Positions 53,797 through 62,334 of a stretch of DNA of 64,000 nt are shown here, piece by piece. The position numbers and the translations under genes are program-made. Position 1 is the first letter of the stretch; every line of letters starts with the position of its first letter. A model generated the notes under the pieces. It was not told the origin of the DNA. It worked only from the letters and a program-made list of their open reading frames with translations, and made no database searches. This DNA comes from Variovorax beijingensis (GTDB lineage Bacteria > Pseudomonadota > Gammaproteobacteria > Burkholderiales > Burkholderiaceae_C): assembly GCF_007828835.1 (NCBI RefSeq), contig NZ_VIVL01000002.1:124001-188000 (forward strand), in the 5' to 3' direction.

Positions 53797-55317
53797 ATGA
53801 GCCAGAGCGGCATCAGCCCCGTGCTTGAACTGCGGGGCATCCACAAGCAGTTCGGCGGCATCCCGGTGCTGCGCGACGTGCAACTGCGGCTGTACCCCGG
53901 CGAAATCCATGCGCTGATGGGGCAGAACGGCGCGGGCAAGTCGACGCTCATCAAGGTGCTCACGGGGGTTCTTCCGTCGAGCGGCGGCGAGATGCACCTC
54001 GAGGGAAAGCCCATTCATCCCGCCTCGCCGCTGGAGGCGCAGAAGCTCGGCATCAGCACGGTCTACCAGGAGGTCAACCTGTGCCCGAACCTCTCGGTGG
54101 CCGAGAACGTGTTTGCGGGCCGCTATCCGCGCTGCGGCGCGGCGCAGGGCTTTCGCATCGACTGGGCGGCGGTGAACCGGCGTGCCGAAGAACTGCTGGC
54201 GCGCATCGGGCTGGACATCGACGTGAGCCGGCTGCTGTCGAGCTATTCGGTCGCGGTGCAGCAGATGGTGGCCATTGCGCGCTCGCTGGGCGTGTCGTCG
54301 AAGGTGCTGATCCTCGACGAGCCGACTTCGAGCCTGGACGACGACGAGGTCGAGAAGCTGTTCGAGGTGCTGAGGCGCCTGCGCAGCGAAGGGCTCGCGA
54401 TCGTCTTCGTGACGCACTTCTTCAACCAGATGTATGCGGTGTCGGATCGCATCACGGTGCTGCGCAACGGCAACTGGGTGGGCGAGTGGCGCGCCGCGGA
54501 CCTCGGCCCGCAGGCATTGATTGCCGCGATGCTGGGGCGTGAGCTGGCAGCCCAGTCGGCCCGGCCCGCGGCGCTGCCGGCCTTCGATGAAGCCGCGCCC
54601 GCCTTGCTGCAGGCCGAGGGCCTGGGCCAATCGGGGCAGCTGCAGGCCACCGACCTGCGCGTGCGCGCCGGCGAGGTGGTCGGCATCGCGGGCCTGCTGG
54701 GCGCCGGCCGCACCGAGCTGGCGCGCCTGCTGTTCGGGCTCGAGGCGCCCGACCGCGGGGTGCTGAGCATCAATGGCCGTTCCGTCAGCTTCTCGAACCC
54801 CGCCGACGCCATCCGCGAAGGGCTCGCGCTGTGCCCCGAAGAGCGCAAGACCGATGGCATCGTGGCCGAGCTGTCGGTGCGCGAGAACATCGCGCTTGCG
54901 CTGCAGGCGCGCCTCGGCGTGCGGCGCTTCCTGTCGCGTGCCGAGCAGACGGCGATCGCCGAGCGTTTCGTCGCGTCGCTGGGCATCAAGACCGCGAGCG
55001 TGGAAACCCCCATCGGCCTGCTCTCGGGCGGCAACCAGCAGAAAGCCATGATCGCGCGCTGGCTCGCGACCGAGCCGCGCCTGTTGATCCTCGACGAGCC
55101 CACGCGCGGCATCGACGTGGCGGCCAAGCAGGAAATCATGGAAGAGATCCTGCGGCTCGCGAAGGCGGGCATGGCGGTGATCTTCATCTCCTCGGAGATG
55201 AGCGAGGTGGTGCGCGTGGCCCATCGCATCGTGGTGCTGCGCGACCGAAAGAAGGTGGGCGAGCTGCCGGGCGGCTCGAGCGAGGACGAAGTCTACGAAA
55301 TGATTGCGGCGGCATGA
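53797..55317 (+). CDS. ytfR: Sugar ABC transporter ATPase (YtfR-like)
   Basis: A second double ABC ATPase, 506 aa. The first half: Walker A GQNGAGKST, VYQEVNLCPNLSVAENVFAG, Walker B VLILDEPTSSLDDDEVEKLF. The second: [37 protein letters not shown], signature [20 protein letters not shown] and [20 protein letters not shown]. The VYQEVNLCPNLSVAEN stretch is that of YtfR. It belongs with the YtfT/YjfF permeases downstream and the YtfQ-like binding protein upstream. It starts four bases after gguB, so both importers are on one transcript. Confidence 0.92.
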   Translation: MSQSGISPVLELRGIHKQFGGIPVLRDVQLRLYPGEIHALMGQNGAGKSTLIKVLTGVLPSSGGEMHLEGKPIHPASPLEAQKLGISTVYQEVNLCPNLSVAENVFAGRYPRCGAAQGFRIDWAAVNRRAEELLARIGLDIDVSRLLSSYSVAVQQMVAIARSLGVSSKVLILDEPTSSLDDDEVEKLFEVLRRLRSEGLAIVFVTHFFNQMYAVSDRITVLRNGNWVGEWRAADLGPQALIAAMLGRELAAQSARPAALPAFDEAAPALLQAEGLGQSGQLQATDLRVRAGEVVGIAGLLGAGRTELARLLFGLEAPDRGVLSINGRSVSFSNPADAIREGLALCPEERKTDGIVAELSVRENIALALQARLGVRRFLSRAEQTAIAERFVASLGIKTASVETPIGLLSGGNQQKAMIARWLATEPRLLILDEPTRGIDVAAKQEIMEEILRLAKAGMAVIFISSEMSEVVRVAHRIVVLRDRKKVGELPGGSSEDEVYEMIAAA

Positions 55318-55330
55318 ACCAGCGTGATGT

Positions 55331-55455
55331 CTTGTCTTTCTCCCTCCCCCGCTGGGGGGGGGCCGGGGTGGGGGCCAGCGGCCTTCACTGCCGCGCAGTG
55401 TTCGAGGCCGCGTGCCCCCATCCCAGCCTTCCCCCGGAAGGGGAAGGAGCAAGGC
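55331..55455. repeat. REP-like inverted pair between ytfR and ytfT
   Basis: Two hairpin-forming arms face each other in the 145-bp gap inside the transport operon. The left arm (about 55331-55374) has CTCCCTCCCCCGCTGGGGGG then CCGGGGTGGGGGC. The right arm (about 55407-55455) has GCCCCCATCCCAGCC then TTCCCCCGGAAGGGGAAGG. The right arm is nearly the reverse complement of the left and resembles the element at 56518-56560. The whole is a REP doublet type structure. Confidence 0.6.
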
Positions 55456-55462
55456 AGAAGAC

Positions 55463-56497
55463 ATGAAGCGCCTCTCGTCCCTGATGAGTCATCGCCTCGC
55501 CTGGCCCATCATCACATTGCTGCTGCTGCTTGCAGTCAACACCGCGTTCAATGCCAGCTTCCTGCACCTCGAATGGCGCGACGGCCATCTGTACGGCAGC
55601 CTGGTCGACATCCTGAACCGCGCGGCGCCGCTGGTGCTGGTGTCGCTGGGCATGACGCTGGTGATTGCCACGCGCGGCATCGATGTTTCGGTGGGCGCAG
55701 TGGTGGCCATTGCGGCGGCCGTCGCGGCCTGGATGATCGGCGGATCGGTGGCGAGCGACGTGAGCCGCTTCCCGATGCCGCTTGCGATCCTCGCGGCGCT
55801 CGGCGTTGCACTGCTCTGCGGCCTCTGGAACGGGATGCTGGTCGCCAAGGTCGGCATGCAGCCGATCATCGCCACCCTGATCCTCATGGTGGCCGGCCGC
55901 GGCGTCGCGCAGCTCATTGCCGACGGGCAGATCATCACCATCTACTACAAGCCCTTTTTCTTCCTCGGCAGCGGCTACCTGCTGGGCCTGCCGTTCTCGC
56001 TGTTCATCGTGGCCGCGGTGTTCGTGCTGCTCTACCTGGCCATCACGCGCACGGCGCTCGGGCTTTTCATCCAGGCGGTCGGCATCAACCCGACGGCCGC
56101 GCGCGTGGCCGGCGTGCAGGCGCGCAGGCTCATCGTGGGCGCCTATGCGTTCTGCGGCCTGTGCGCGGGCGTGGCGGGCCTTCTGATCAGCTCCAACGTC
56201 AAGAGCGCGGACGGCAACAACGCCGGCCAGCTGCTGGAGCTCGACGCGATTCTGGCCGTGACGCTGGGCGGCACCGCGCTCACGGGCGGGCGCTTCAGCC
56301 TCATGGGCAGCGTGATCGGCGCGCTCATCATCCAGACGCTGACCTATGCGATCTATTCGCTGGGCGTGCCGCCCGAGATCAACCTCGTCGTGAAGGCCGT
56401 GGTGGTGTTCGCGGTGATGCTGCTGCAGTCGCCGGAGTTCAGGGCAGAGGTGCGGGCGCTGGTGCAGCGGCCGGTGCATGAGGGGATGCAGTCATGA
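55463..56497 (+). CDS. ytfT: Sugar ABC transporter permease (YtfT-like)
   Basis: A 344-aa permease of the ribose/galactofuranose class from the ATG at 55463; the frame open further upstream is repeat DNA. About nine to ten membrane segments, with MTLVIATRGIDVSVGAVVAI as the family signature, VGMQPIIATLILMVAGRGVA, and LDAILAVTLGGTALTGGRFS. It pairs with the YjfF-like permease, as YtfT and YjfF do in E. coli. Its stop overlaps the start of that gene by 4 nt. Confidence 0.92.
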   Translation: MKRLSSLMSHRLAWPIITLLLLLAVNTAFNASFLHLEWRDGHLYGSLVDILNRAAPLVLVSLGMTLVIATRGIDVSVGAVVAIAAAVAAWMIGGSVASDVSRFPMPLAILAALGVALLCGLWNGMLVAKVGMQPIIATLILMVAGRGVAQLIADGQIITIYYKPFFFLGSGYLLGLPFSLFIVAAVFVLLYLAITRTALGLFIQAVGINPTAARVAGVQARRLIVGAYAFCGLCAGVAGLLISSNVKSADGNNAGQLLELDAILAVTLGGTALTGGRFSLMGSVIGALIIQTLTYAIYSLGVPPEINLVVKAVVVFAVMLLQSPEFRAEVRALVQRPVHEGMQS

Positions 56498-57522
56498 GCG
56501 CGGTGATCGAGGCGGCACCCTCACCCCAGCCCTCTCCCGCGAGCGGGAGAGGGGGCAAGGCAGGGCTCAACCCGAAGTACCTGCCGCTCGCGGCGACCAT
56601 TTCGCTGTTCGTGCTGGTGGCCACGCTCGGCTCGGTGTTCTACGACGGCTTCTTCTCGGCGCAGGTGTTCCTCAACCTGCTGATCGACAACGCCTTCCTG
56701 ATCGTGGTGGCCGTGGGCATGACCTTCGTGATCCTATCGGGCGGCATCGACCTGTCGGTGGGCTCGGTGATCGCGCTCACCACGATGGTGTCGGCCTCGC
56801 TGGTCGAGAAGCACGGCTGGAGCCCGGCGGTGGTGATTCCGCTGGTGCTGGCCATGGGCACCGCATTCGGCGCGTTCATGGGCCTGCTCATCGAGCGCTT
56901 CAGGCTGCAGCCCTTCATCGTCACGCTCGCGGGCATGTTCCTCGCGCGGGGGCTCTGCTACCTGATCAGCATCGACTCCATCAGCATCACCAACGCGTTC
57001 TATGCCGAGGTCTCGCAGATCCGCATTCCGGTCTGGGGCGAGGCCTCGCTGTCGATCAGCGCGGTGATCGCCATCGGCGTGCTGCTGGCGGCGGTGTTCA
57101 TTGCGCACTGCACGCCCTTCGGCCGCGCGGTGTACGCCATTGGCGGCAGCGAGCAGTCGGCCATGCTCATGGGCCTGCCGGTGCGCTCCACGCTCGTTGG
57201 CGTCTACACGCTGTCGGGCTTCTGCTCGGCGCTGGCGGGCGTGATCTTCACCTTCTACATGCTCTCGGGCTACGGCCTGCATGCGCTGGGGCTGGAACTC
57301 GATGCCATCGCGGCGGTGGTGATCGGCGGCACGCTGCTCACGGGCGGCGTGGGCTACGTGGCGGGCACGCTGTTCGGCGTGCTGATGCTCGGAATCATCC
57401 AGACGCTGATCTCCTTCGACGGCACGCTGAGCTCGTGGTGGACGCGCATCGTCGTCGGTGCGCTGCTGTTCGTGTTCTGCCTGTTGCAGCGCTTCTTCAC
57501 CTCGCGTGCGCCGCGGCGCTGA
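56494..57522 (+). CDS. yjfF: Sugar ABC transporter permease (YjfF-like)
   Basis: A 342-aa permease with family signature [20 protein letters not shown] and [17 protein letters not shown], and the end part AAVVIGGTLLTGGVGYVAGT. Residues 9-23 (PSPQPSPASGRGGKAG region) are encoded by a dispersed REP-like palindrome and are not part of the permease fold, which begins near residue 28 (LPLAATISLFVLVATLG). The ATGA overlap with ytfT fixes the start. The terminator-like hairpin at 57503-57537 spans its stop codon. It is probably the second half of a heterodimeric permease. Confidence 0.92.
   Translation: MSAVIEAAPSPQPSPASGRGGKAGLNPKYLPLAATISLFVLVATLGSVFYDGFFSAQVFLNLLIDNAFLIVVAVGMTFVILSGGIDLSVGSVIALTTMVSASLVEKHGWSPAVVIPLVLAMGTAFGAFMGLLIERFRLQPFIVTLAGMFLARGLCYLISIDSISITNAFYAEVSQIRIPVWGEASLSISAVIAIGVLLAAVFIAHCTPFGRAVYAIGGSEQSAMLMGLPVRSTLVGVYTLSGFCSALAGVIFTFYMLSGYGLHALGLELDAIAAVVIGGTLLTGGVGYVAGTLFGVLMLGIIQTLISFDGTLSSWWTRIVVGALLFVFCLLQRFFTSRAPRR
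56518..56560. repeat. REP-like palindrome inside the yjfF coding start
   Basis: CCCTCACCCCAGCCCTCTCC leads into CCGCGAGCGGGAGAGGGGGC and AAGG. The arms CCCTCTCCCG and CGGGAGAGGG form a perfect hairpin. It is related in sequence to the right arm at 55407-55455. It lies in frame within yjfF and is translated. Confidence 0.7.
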
Positions 57523-57537
57523 CGCGTTCTTTTTTTC
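57503..57537 (+). terminator. Terminator-like hairpin between transport and dehydratase genes
   Basis: CGCGTGCGCC pairs with GGCGC-TG-ACGCG across a very small loop, followed by TTCTTTTTTTC. The stem covers the yjfF stop codon. Being within an operon, it may attenuate rather than end transcription, lowering expression of the dehydratase genes relative to transport. Confidence 0.55.
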
Positions 57538-57560
57538 TCTCGCTTTCAGGAAACTTCCGC

Positions 57561-59312
57561 ATGCCGGACCCAACCCCCAAGAAGAAGCTGCGCTCGACCG
57601 AATGGTTCGGCTCGGCCGACAAGAACGGCTTCATGTACCGCAGCTGGATGAAGAACCAGGGCATACCGGACCACGAGTTCGACGGCCGGCCGATCATCGG
57701 CATCTGCAACACCTGGTCGGAGCTCACGCCCTGCAACGCGCACTTCCGCAAGATCGCCGAGCACGTGAAGCGCGGCATCTCGGAGGCGGGCGGCTTCCCG
57801 GTCGAGTTTCCGGTGTTCTCCAACGGCGAATCGAACCTGCGGCCCACCGCCATGCTCACGCGCAACCTCGCGAGCATGGACGTGGAGGAGGCCATCCGCG
57901 GCAACCCGGTCGATGCGGTGGTGCTGCTCACGGGCTGCGACAAGACCACGCCGGCATTGCTGATGGGCGCGGCGAGCTGCGACATCCCGGCCATCGTGGT
58001 CACGGGCGGGCCGATGCTCAACGGCAAGCTCGACGGCAAGGACATCGGCTCGGGCACGGCCGTGTGGCAGCTGCACGAATCGCTCAAGGCCGGCGAGATC
58101 AACCTGCACCAGTTCCTCTCGGCCGAAGGCGGCATGTCGCGTTCGGCCGGCACCTGCAACACCATGGGCACGGCCTCGACCATGGCCTGCATGGCCGAGG
58201 CGCTGGGCACCTCGCTGCCGCACAACGCGGCCATTCCGGCGGTCGACGCGCGGCGCTACGTGCTCGCGCAGATGTCGGGCATGCGCGCGGTCGAGATGGC
58301 GAAGGAGGGGCTCACGCTGTCGAAGATCCTCACGCGCGAGGCTTTCGAGAACGCCATTCGCGTCAACGCCGCCATCGGCGGATCGACCAATGCGGTGATC
58401 CACCTGAAGGCCATCGCGGGGCGCATCGGCGTCGACCTCGAGCTGGAAGACTGGACGCGCATCGGCAGCAACACGCCGACCATCGTCGACCTGCTGCCCT
58501 CGGGCCGCTTCCTGATGGAGGAGTTCTACTACGCGGGCGGCCTGCCCGCGGTGCTGCGGCGCCTGGGCGAGAGCGGCCTGCTGCCGCACCCCGGCGCGCT
58601 CACCGTCAATGGCCAGTCGATCTGGGACAACGTGCGCGAGGCGCCGAGCCTCAACGACGAAGTGATCCGCCCGCTCGACAAGCCGCTGATCGCCGACGGC
58701 GGCATCCGCATCCTGCGCGGCAACCTGTCGCCGCGCGGCGCGGTGCTCAAGCCTTCGGCCGCATCGCCCGAACTGCTCAAGCACCGCGGCCGCGCGGTGG
58801 TGTTCGAGAACCTGGAGCACTACAAGGAGCGCATCGTCGACGAAAGCCTCGAGGTCGATGCGAGCTCGGTGCTCGTGATGAAGAACTGCGGCCCCAAGGG
58901 CTACCCCGGCATGGCCGAGGTCGGCAACATGGGCCTGCCGCCCAAGCTGCTGCGGCAAGGCATCAAGGACATGGTGCGCATCTCGGATGCGCGCATGAGC
59001 GGCACGGCCTACGGCACGGTGGTGCTGCACGTCGCGCCGGAGGCGGCCGACGGCGGACCGCTCGCGGCGGTGCGCGACGGCGACTGGATCGAGCTCGACT
59101 GCGATGCGGGCCGCCTGCACCTCGACATCAGCGATGAAGAACTGGCCTCGCGCCTGGCTTCGCTGACCAGCGTCGATGCGCAGCCCATGAGCACGCGCGG
59201 CGGCGGCTACCAGAAGCTCTACGTCAACCACGTGCTGCAGGCCGATGAAGGCTGCGACTTCGATTTTCTGGTGGGCTGCAGAGGCTCCGCCGTTCCCCGC
59301 CATTCACACTGA
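57561..59312 (+). CDS. Sugar-acid dehydratase, probable L-arabonate dehydratase (IlvD/Edd family)
   Basis: A 583-aa Fe-S dehydratase of the IlvD/Edd family that converts an aldonate to its 2-keto-3-deoxy acid. Cluster ligands are visible in ICNTWSELTPCNAH, LLTGCDKTTPALLMGAASCD and SAGTCNTMGTASTMACMAEA. The GGSTNAVIHLKAIAGR and SDARMSGTAYGTVVLH segments are typical. The N-terminus KKLRSTEWFGSADKNGFMYR and the CDF...LVGCRG end are those of the arabonate/galactonate/xylonate subgroup rather than IlvD. AGGAAA lies about nine bases before the ATG. The next gene acts on its product. Confidence 0.92.
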   Translation: MPDPTPKKKLRSTEWFGSADKNGFMYRSWMKNQGIPDHEFDGRPIIGICNTWSELTPCNAHFRKIAEHVKRGISEAGGFPVEFPVFSNGESNLRPTAMLTRNLASMDVEEAIRGNPVDAVVLLTGCDKTTPALLMGAASCDIPAIVVTGGPMLNGKLDGKDIGSGTAVWQLHESLKAGEINLHQFLSAEGGMSRSAGTCNTMGTASTMACMAEALGTSLPHNAAIPAVDARRYVLAQMSGMRAVEMAKEGLTLSKILTREAFENAIRVNAAIGGSTNAVIHLKAIAGRIGVDLELEDWTRIGSNTPTIVDLLPSGRFLMEEFYYAGGLPAVLRRLGESGLLPHPGALTVNGQSIWDNVREAPSLNDEVIRPLDKPLIADGGIRILRGNLSPRGAVLKPSAASPELLKHRGRAVVFENLEHYKERIVDESLEVDASSVLVMKNCGPKGYPGMAEVGNMGLPPKLLRQGIKDMVRISDARMSGTAYGTVVLHVAPEAADGGPLAAVRDGDWIELDCDAGRLHLDISDEELASRLASLTSVDAQPMSTRGGGYQKLYVNHVLQADEGCDFDFLVGCRGSAVPRHSH

Positions 59313-59318
59313 TCCATC

Positions 59319-60236
59319 ATGACCCCCAGATACCGCGGCATCTTCCCGGTGGTGCCGACCACCTTCACCGAACAGGGCGCGCTCGACCTCGAGAGCCAGA
59401 AGCGCTGCGTCGACTTCATGATCGACGCGGGCTCCGACGGCCTGTGCATCCTGGCCAACTTCTCCGAGCAGTTCGTGCTCTCCGACGAGGAGCGCGAGGT
59501 GCTCACGCGCACGGTGCTCGAGCATGTGGCGGGCCGCGTGCCGGTGATCGTCACCACCACCCACTACAGCACCCGCATCTGCGCCGAACGCAGCCGGCGC
59601 GCGCAGGACATGGGCGCCGCCATGCTGATGGTGATGCCGCCCTACCACGGCGCCACCTTCCGGGTGCCGGAGCCGCAGATCTTCGAGTTCTATGCCGGCC
59701 TCTCCGATGCGGTGAGCATTCCAATCATGATCCAGGACGCGCCGGCAAGCGGCACGCTGCTGTCGGCTCCGTTTCTCGCGCGCATGGCCAGGGAGATCGA
59801 GCACGTCGCGTATTTCAAGATCGAGACCGCCGGTGCCGCATCCAAGCTGCGCGAGCTGATCCGCCTCGGCGGCGATGCCATCGAAGGCCCGTGGGACGGC
59901 GAGGAGGCCATCACGCTGATGCCCGACCTCGATGCCGGCGCCACCGGCTCGATGACGGGCGGCGGCTATCCCGACGGCATCCGGCCGATCATCGAGGCGC
60001 ACCGCGCGGGCGACCGCGACAAGGCCTTCGCGCTCTACCAGCAATGGCTGCCGCTCATCAACTACGAGAACCGCCAGGCGGGCCTGCTGGCCTGCAAGTC
60101 GCTCATGAAGGAGGGCGGCGTGATCGCTTGCGAGGCACCGCGCCATCCATTGCCGGCGATGCACCCCGAGACGCGCGCCGGCCTGATCGAGACGGCGAAG
60201 CGGCTGGATCCGCTGGTGCTGCGCTGGGGGAGATAG
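59319..60236 (+). CDS. DapA-family 2-keto-3-deoxy-sugar-acid dehydratase
   Basis: A 305-aa DapA-superfamily enzyme, best matched to L-2-keto-3-deoxyarabonate dehydratase, which forms 2-oxoglutarate semialdehyde. The Schiff-base Lys167 is in YFKIETAGAA, and the GLCILANFSEQFVLSDEERE segment replaces the GT-GE motif of DapA. PPYHGATFRVPEPQ and IQDAPASGTLLS are characteristic of this subgroup. An aldolase function is less likely given the aldehyde dehydrogenase in the same cluster. It is six bases downstream of the arabonate dehydratase gene and is the last gene of the island. Its final 134 bases are antisense to the LysR gene. Confidence 0.9.
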   Translation: MTPRYRGIFPVVPTTFTEQGALDLESQKRCVDFMIDAGSDGLCILANFSEQFVLSDEEREVLTRTVLEHVAGRVPVIVTTTHYSTRICAERSRRAQDMGAAMLMVMPPYHGATFRVPEPQIFEFYAGLSDAVSIPIMIQDAPASGTLLSAPFLARMAREIEHVAYFKIETAGAASKLRELIRLGGDAIEGPWDGEEAITLMPDLDAGATGSMTGGGYPDGIRPIIEAHRAGDRDKAFALYQQWLPLINYENRQAGLLACKSLMKEGGVIACEAPRHPLPAMHPETRAGLIETAKRLDPLVLRWGR

Positions 60237-61152
60237 CCGGTTCGCCGTTCTCGACGAAGTAGGGCGCGAGGATCTCGGTCAGCCAGTTCATCACGGCGAG
60301 CACGCGCGGCGCGAGGTGGCGCCGGTTGACGTACACCAGCGACACCGGCATCGCGCGGGCGGTGAACGCCGGCATCACCTGCATGAGCGAGCCGGCCGCA
60401 AAGCACGGCAGGAGGCCGCCGATCGGCGCCTGGATCAGCCCGAGGCCCGCGACTGCCGCGGCGTTGTAGGCGTCGGTGCCGTTCACCGTGACGATGGAGC
60501 GCATCGGCTGCATCCGGTAGCGGCCCTGGGCCGCGTCGAAGTATTCCCAACCTGCGTCGTTCGGCGAGAGGGTCTGTGCGAAGTGCACGATGCGGTGCTG
60601 CGCGAGGTCGGCGAGCGTCTGCGGCGTGCCGTGCGTCTGCAGGTAGGCCGGGCTCGCGGCATTTGCCATCCGCATGAAACCGAGGGGCCTGGCGACGAGT
60701 TCGGAATCGCCCAGCACGCCCACGCGCAGCACGCAGTCGAAGCCCTCGTTCACGAGATCGACGCGGCGGTCGGTCGTGCTGATGCCGATCTCCAGCGCGG
60801 GATGCCGCGCGAGGAATTCGGGCAGCCGCGGAATGACGAGGTCGCGCGCCACGGTGGCCGGCAGGTCGATGCGCAGGCGCCCCGTGAGGCCGCCGATGTT
60901 CGAGCGGAACATGGTGGCCAGTTGCTCGCCTTCGGCGAGGTAGTCCTTGCAGCGGTCGAGGAAGCGCGCGCCGTCTTCTGTGAGCCGCACGCTGCGCGTC
61001 GTGCGCTGCAGGAGCCGCGTTCCCAGGCGTTCTTCGAGCTGTTGCACGGCCACCGAGACGCGCGCGCGGGTCAGGCCGAGCTGGTCCGCGGCCCGGCTGA
61101 AGCTCGCGAGTTCGGCCACCTTCGAGAAGATGCGCAGTTCGTCGATGATCAT
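60103..61152 (-). CDS. LysR-family regulator with long C-terminal tail
   Basis: A 349-aa LysR regulator, about 45 residues longer than usual. The HTH (about 2-62) is ELRIFSKVAELASFSRAADQ and LTRARVSVAVQQLEERLGTR. The effector domain runs to about residue 303 (LAPRVLAVMNWLTEILAPYF). The remaining Ser/Pro/Arg-rich tail lies wholly in the 134-bp overlap with the DapA-family gene on the other strand, which suggests that an original stop was lost. It is divergent from the SDR at 61272 and is its probable regulator, the usual arrangement for this class. Confidence 0.9.
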   Translation of the reverse strand: MIIDELRIFSKVAELASFSRAADQLGLTRARVSVAVQQLEERLGTRLLQRTTRSVRLTEDGARFLDRCKDYLAEGEQLATMFRSNIGGLTGRLRIDLPATVARDLVIPRLPEFLARHPALEIGISTTDRRVDLVNEGFDCVLRVGVLGDSELVARPLGFMRMANAASPAYLQTHGTPQTLADLAQHRIVHFAQTLSPNDAGWEYFDAAQGRYRMQPMRSIVTVNGTDAYNAAAVAGLGLIQAPIGGLLPCFAAGSLMQVMPAFTARAMPVSLVYVNRRHLAPRVLAVMNWLTEILAPYFVENGEPAISPSAAPADPAASPSRSGRRASRGASPAMDGAVPRKRSRRPPS

Positions 61153-61271
61153 GGCGGCTGATTGTTTCTTTTTCGGATAACAGTGTGCGTAGTTTGGCGG
61201 AATTTATCTTTCTGCCGGTAATTTTTAAAGTCCATCCATCGATCTACCGATGAACCACCAAGGACTTTGAA

Positions 61272-62051
61272 ATGACCGCTTCCAACACCTCTCATCCCTC
61301 CCGCATCGCACTTATCACCGGCGGCAGCCGGGGCCTCGGCCGCAGTGCCGCGCTGGCGCTCGCCGCCGATGGCGTCGACGTGATCCTGACCTATGTGTCG
61401 AACGAAGCCAGCGCGCAGGCGGTGGTGTCGGAGATCGAGGCGAAGGGGCGCCGTGCCGTCGCGCTCCGGCTCGACGTCGGCGACAGCACGGCCTTCGCGG
61501 CGTTCGCGGACTCGGTGAAGGCGACGCTGGCTGCCACCTGGCAGCGCGAGCGCTTCGACTTCCTGGTGAACAACGCCGGCGTGGGCCTGCATGCGAACTT
61601 CGAGGACACGACAGAAGCCCAGTTCGACATGCTCTTCAACGTGCACTTGAAGGGCCCGTACTTCCTCACGCAGAAACTGCTGCCGCTCATCAACGACGGC
61701 GGACGCATCGTCAATGTGTCGTCCGGGCTCACCCGGTTTTCCATGGCCGGTGCGTCTGCCTATGCCGCGATGAAGGGCGGCGTGGAAACGCTCACGCGCT
61801 ACCTCGCGAAGGAACTCGGCGCGCGCGGCATTGCGGCCAACACGATTGCGCCGGGTGCGATCGAAACCGACTTCAGTGGAGGCATGGTGCGTGACAACCC
61901 GCAGGTGAACGCGATGGTGGCGGGTTTCACCGCGCTTGGGCGCGCAGGCCAGCCCGACGATATCGGCGGAGTGATCGCGGGCTTGCTGGGGGAGGGCAAT
62001 CGCTGGGTGAATGCCCAGCGCATCGAAGCATCCGGAGGGATGCTGGTCTGA
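61272..62051 (+). CDS. SDR-family oxidoreductase
   Basis: A 259-aa classical short-chain dehydrogenase. TGGSRGLG (residues 17-24) binds the coenzyme, NNAG is at about residue 100, and the Ser-Tyr-Lys set is in VSSGLTRFSMAGASAYAAMK (Tyr-x-x-x-Lys). NTIAPGAIETDF follows. AAGGACTTTGAA is upstream. It is divergent from a LysR gene over a 119-bp AT-richer space. The substrate is not predictable; many such genes in this arrangement act on carbonyls in stress or aromatic metabolism. Confidence 0.9.
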   Translation: MTASNTSHPSRIALITGGSRGLGRSAALALAADGVDVILTYVSNEASAQAVVSEIEAKGRRAVALRLDVGDSTAFAAFADSVKATLAATWQRERFDFLVNNAGVGLHANFEDTTEAQFDMLFNVHLKGPYFLTQKLLPLINDGGRIVNVSSGLTRFSMAGASAYAAMKGGVETLTRYLAKELGARGIAANTIAPGAIETDFSGGMVRDNPQVNAMVAGFTALGRAGQPDDIGGVIAGLLGEGNRWVNAQRIEASGGMLV

Positions 62052-62079
62052 GCGTGCGGCGCACCCGGCAGGTTGGGGT

Positions 62080-62334
62080 TCAGCTCTTCTCGAGCTCGCT
62101 CACTTGCAGAGACAGGTCGAACAGCTTCGACTTGCTCGCGTAATAGCGGTCGAGCCGCCATTCCTTCAGGATGTCCATGGCGAGCTCGAAGCTCTTGTAG
62201 TCGAGGCTGTAGAGCCTGACCAGCTCGAAGCTGCGTTCGGATTCGAGCGCCAACACGAGCTGCGCCAGGATCTTGGCCGACTCGTTGGCCGGGTCCGTTT
62301 CTATGAATCGGCGAGCGACCTTGATGGCATTCAT
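62080..62334 (-). CDS. Small protein of unknown function (84 aa)
   Basis: An 84-aa helical protein started by the ATG at 62334 with GAGGAA nine bases before it. The sequence (NAIKVARRFIETDPANESAK, LAQLVLALESERSFELVRLY, MDILKEWRLDRYYASKSKLF) is charged and evenly helical with no signal peptide. No family is recognised. It is convergent with the SDR gene. Confidence 0.65.
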   Translation of the reverse strand: MNAIKVARRFIETDPANESAKILAQLVLALESERSFELVRLYSLDYKSFELAMDILKEWRLDRYYASKSKLFDLSLQVSELEKS

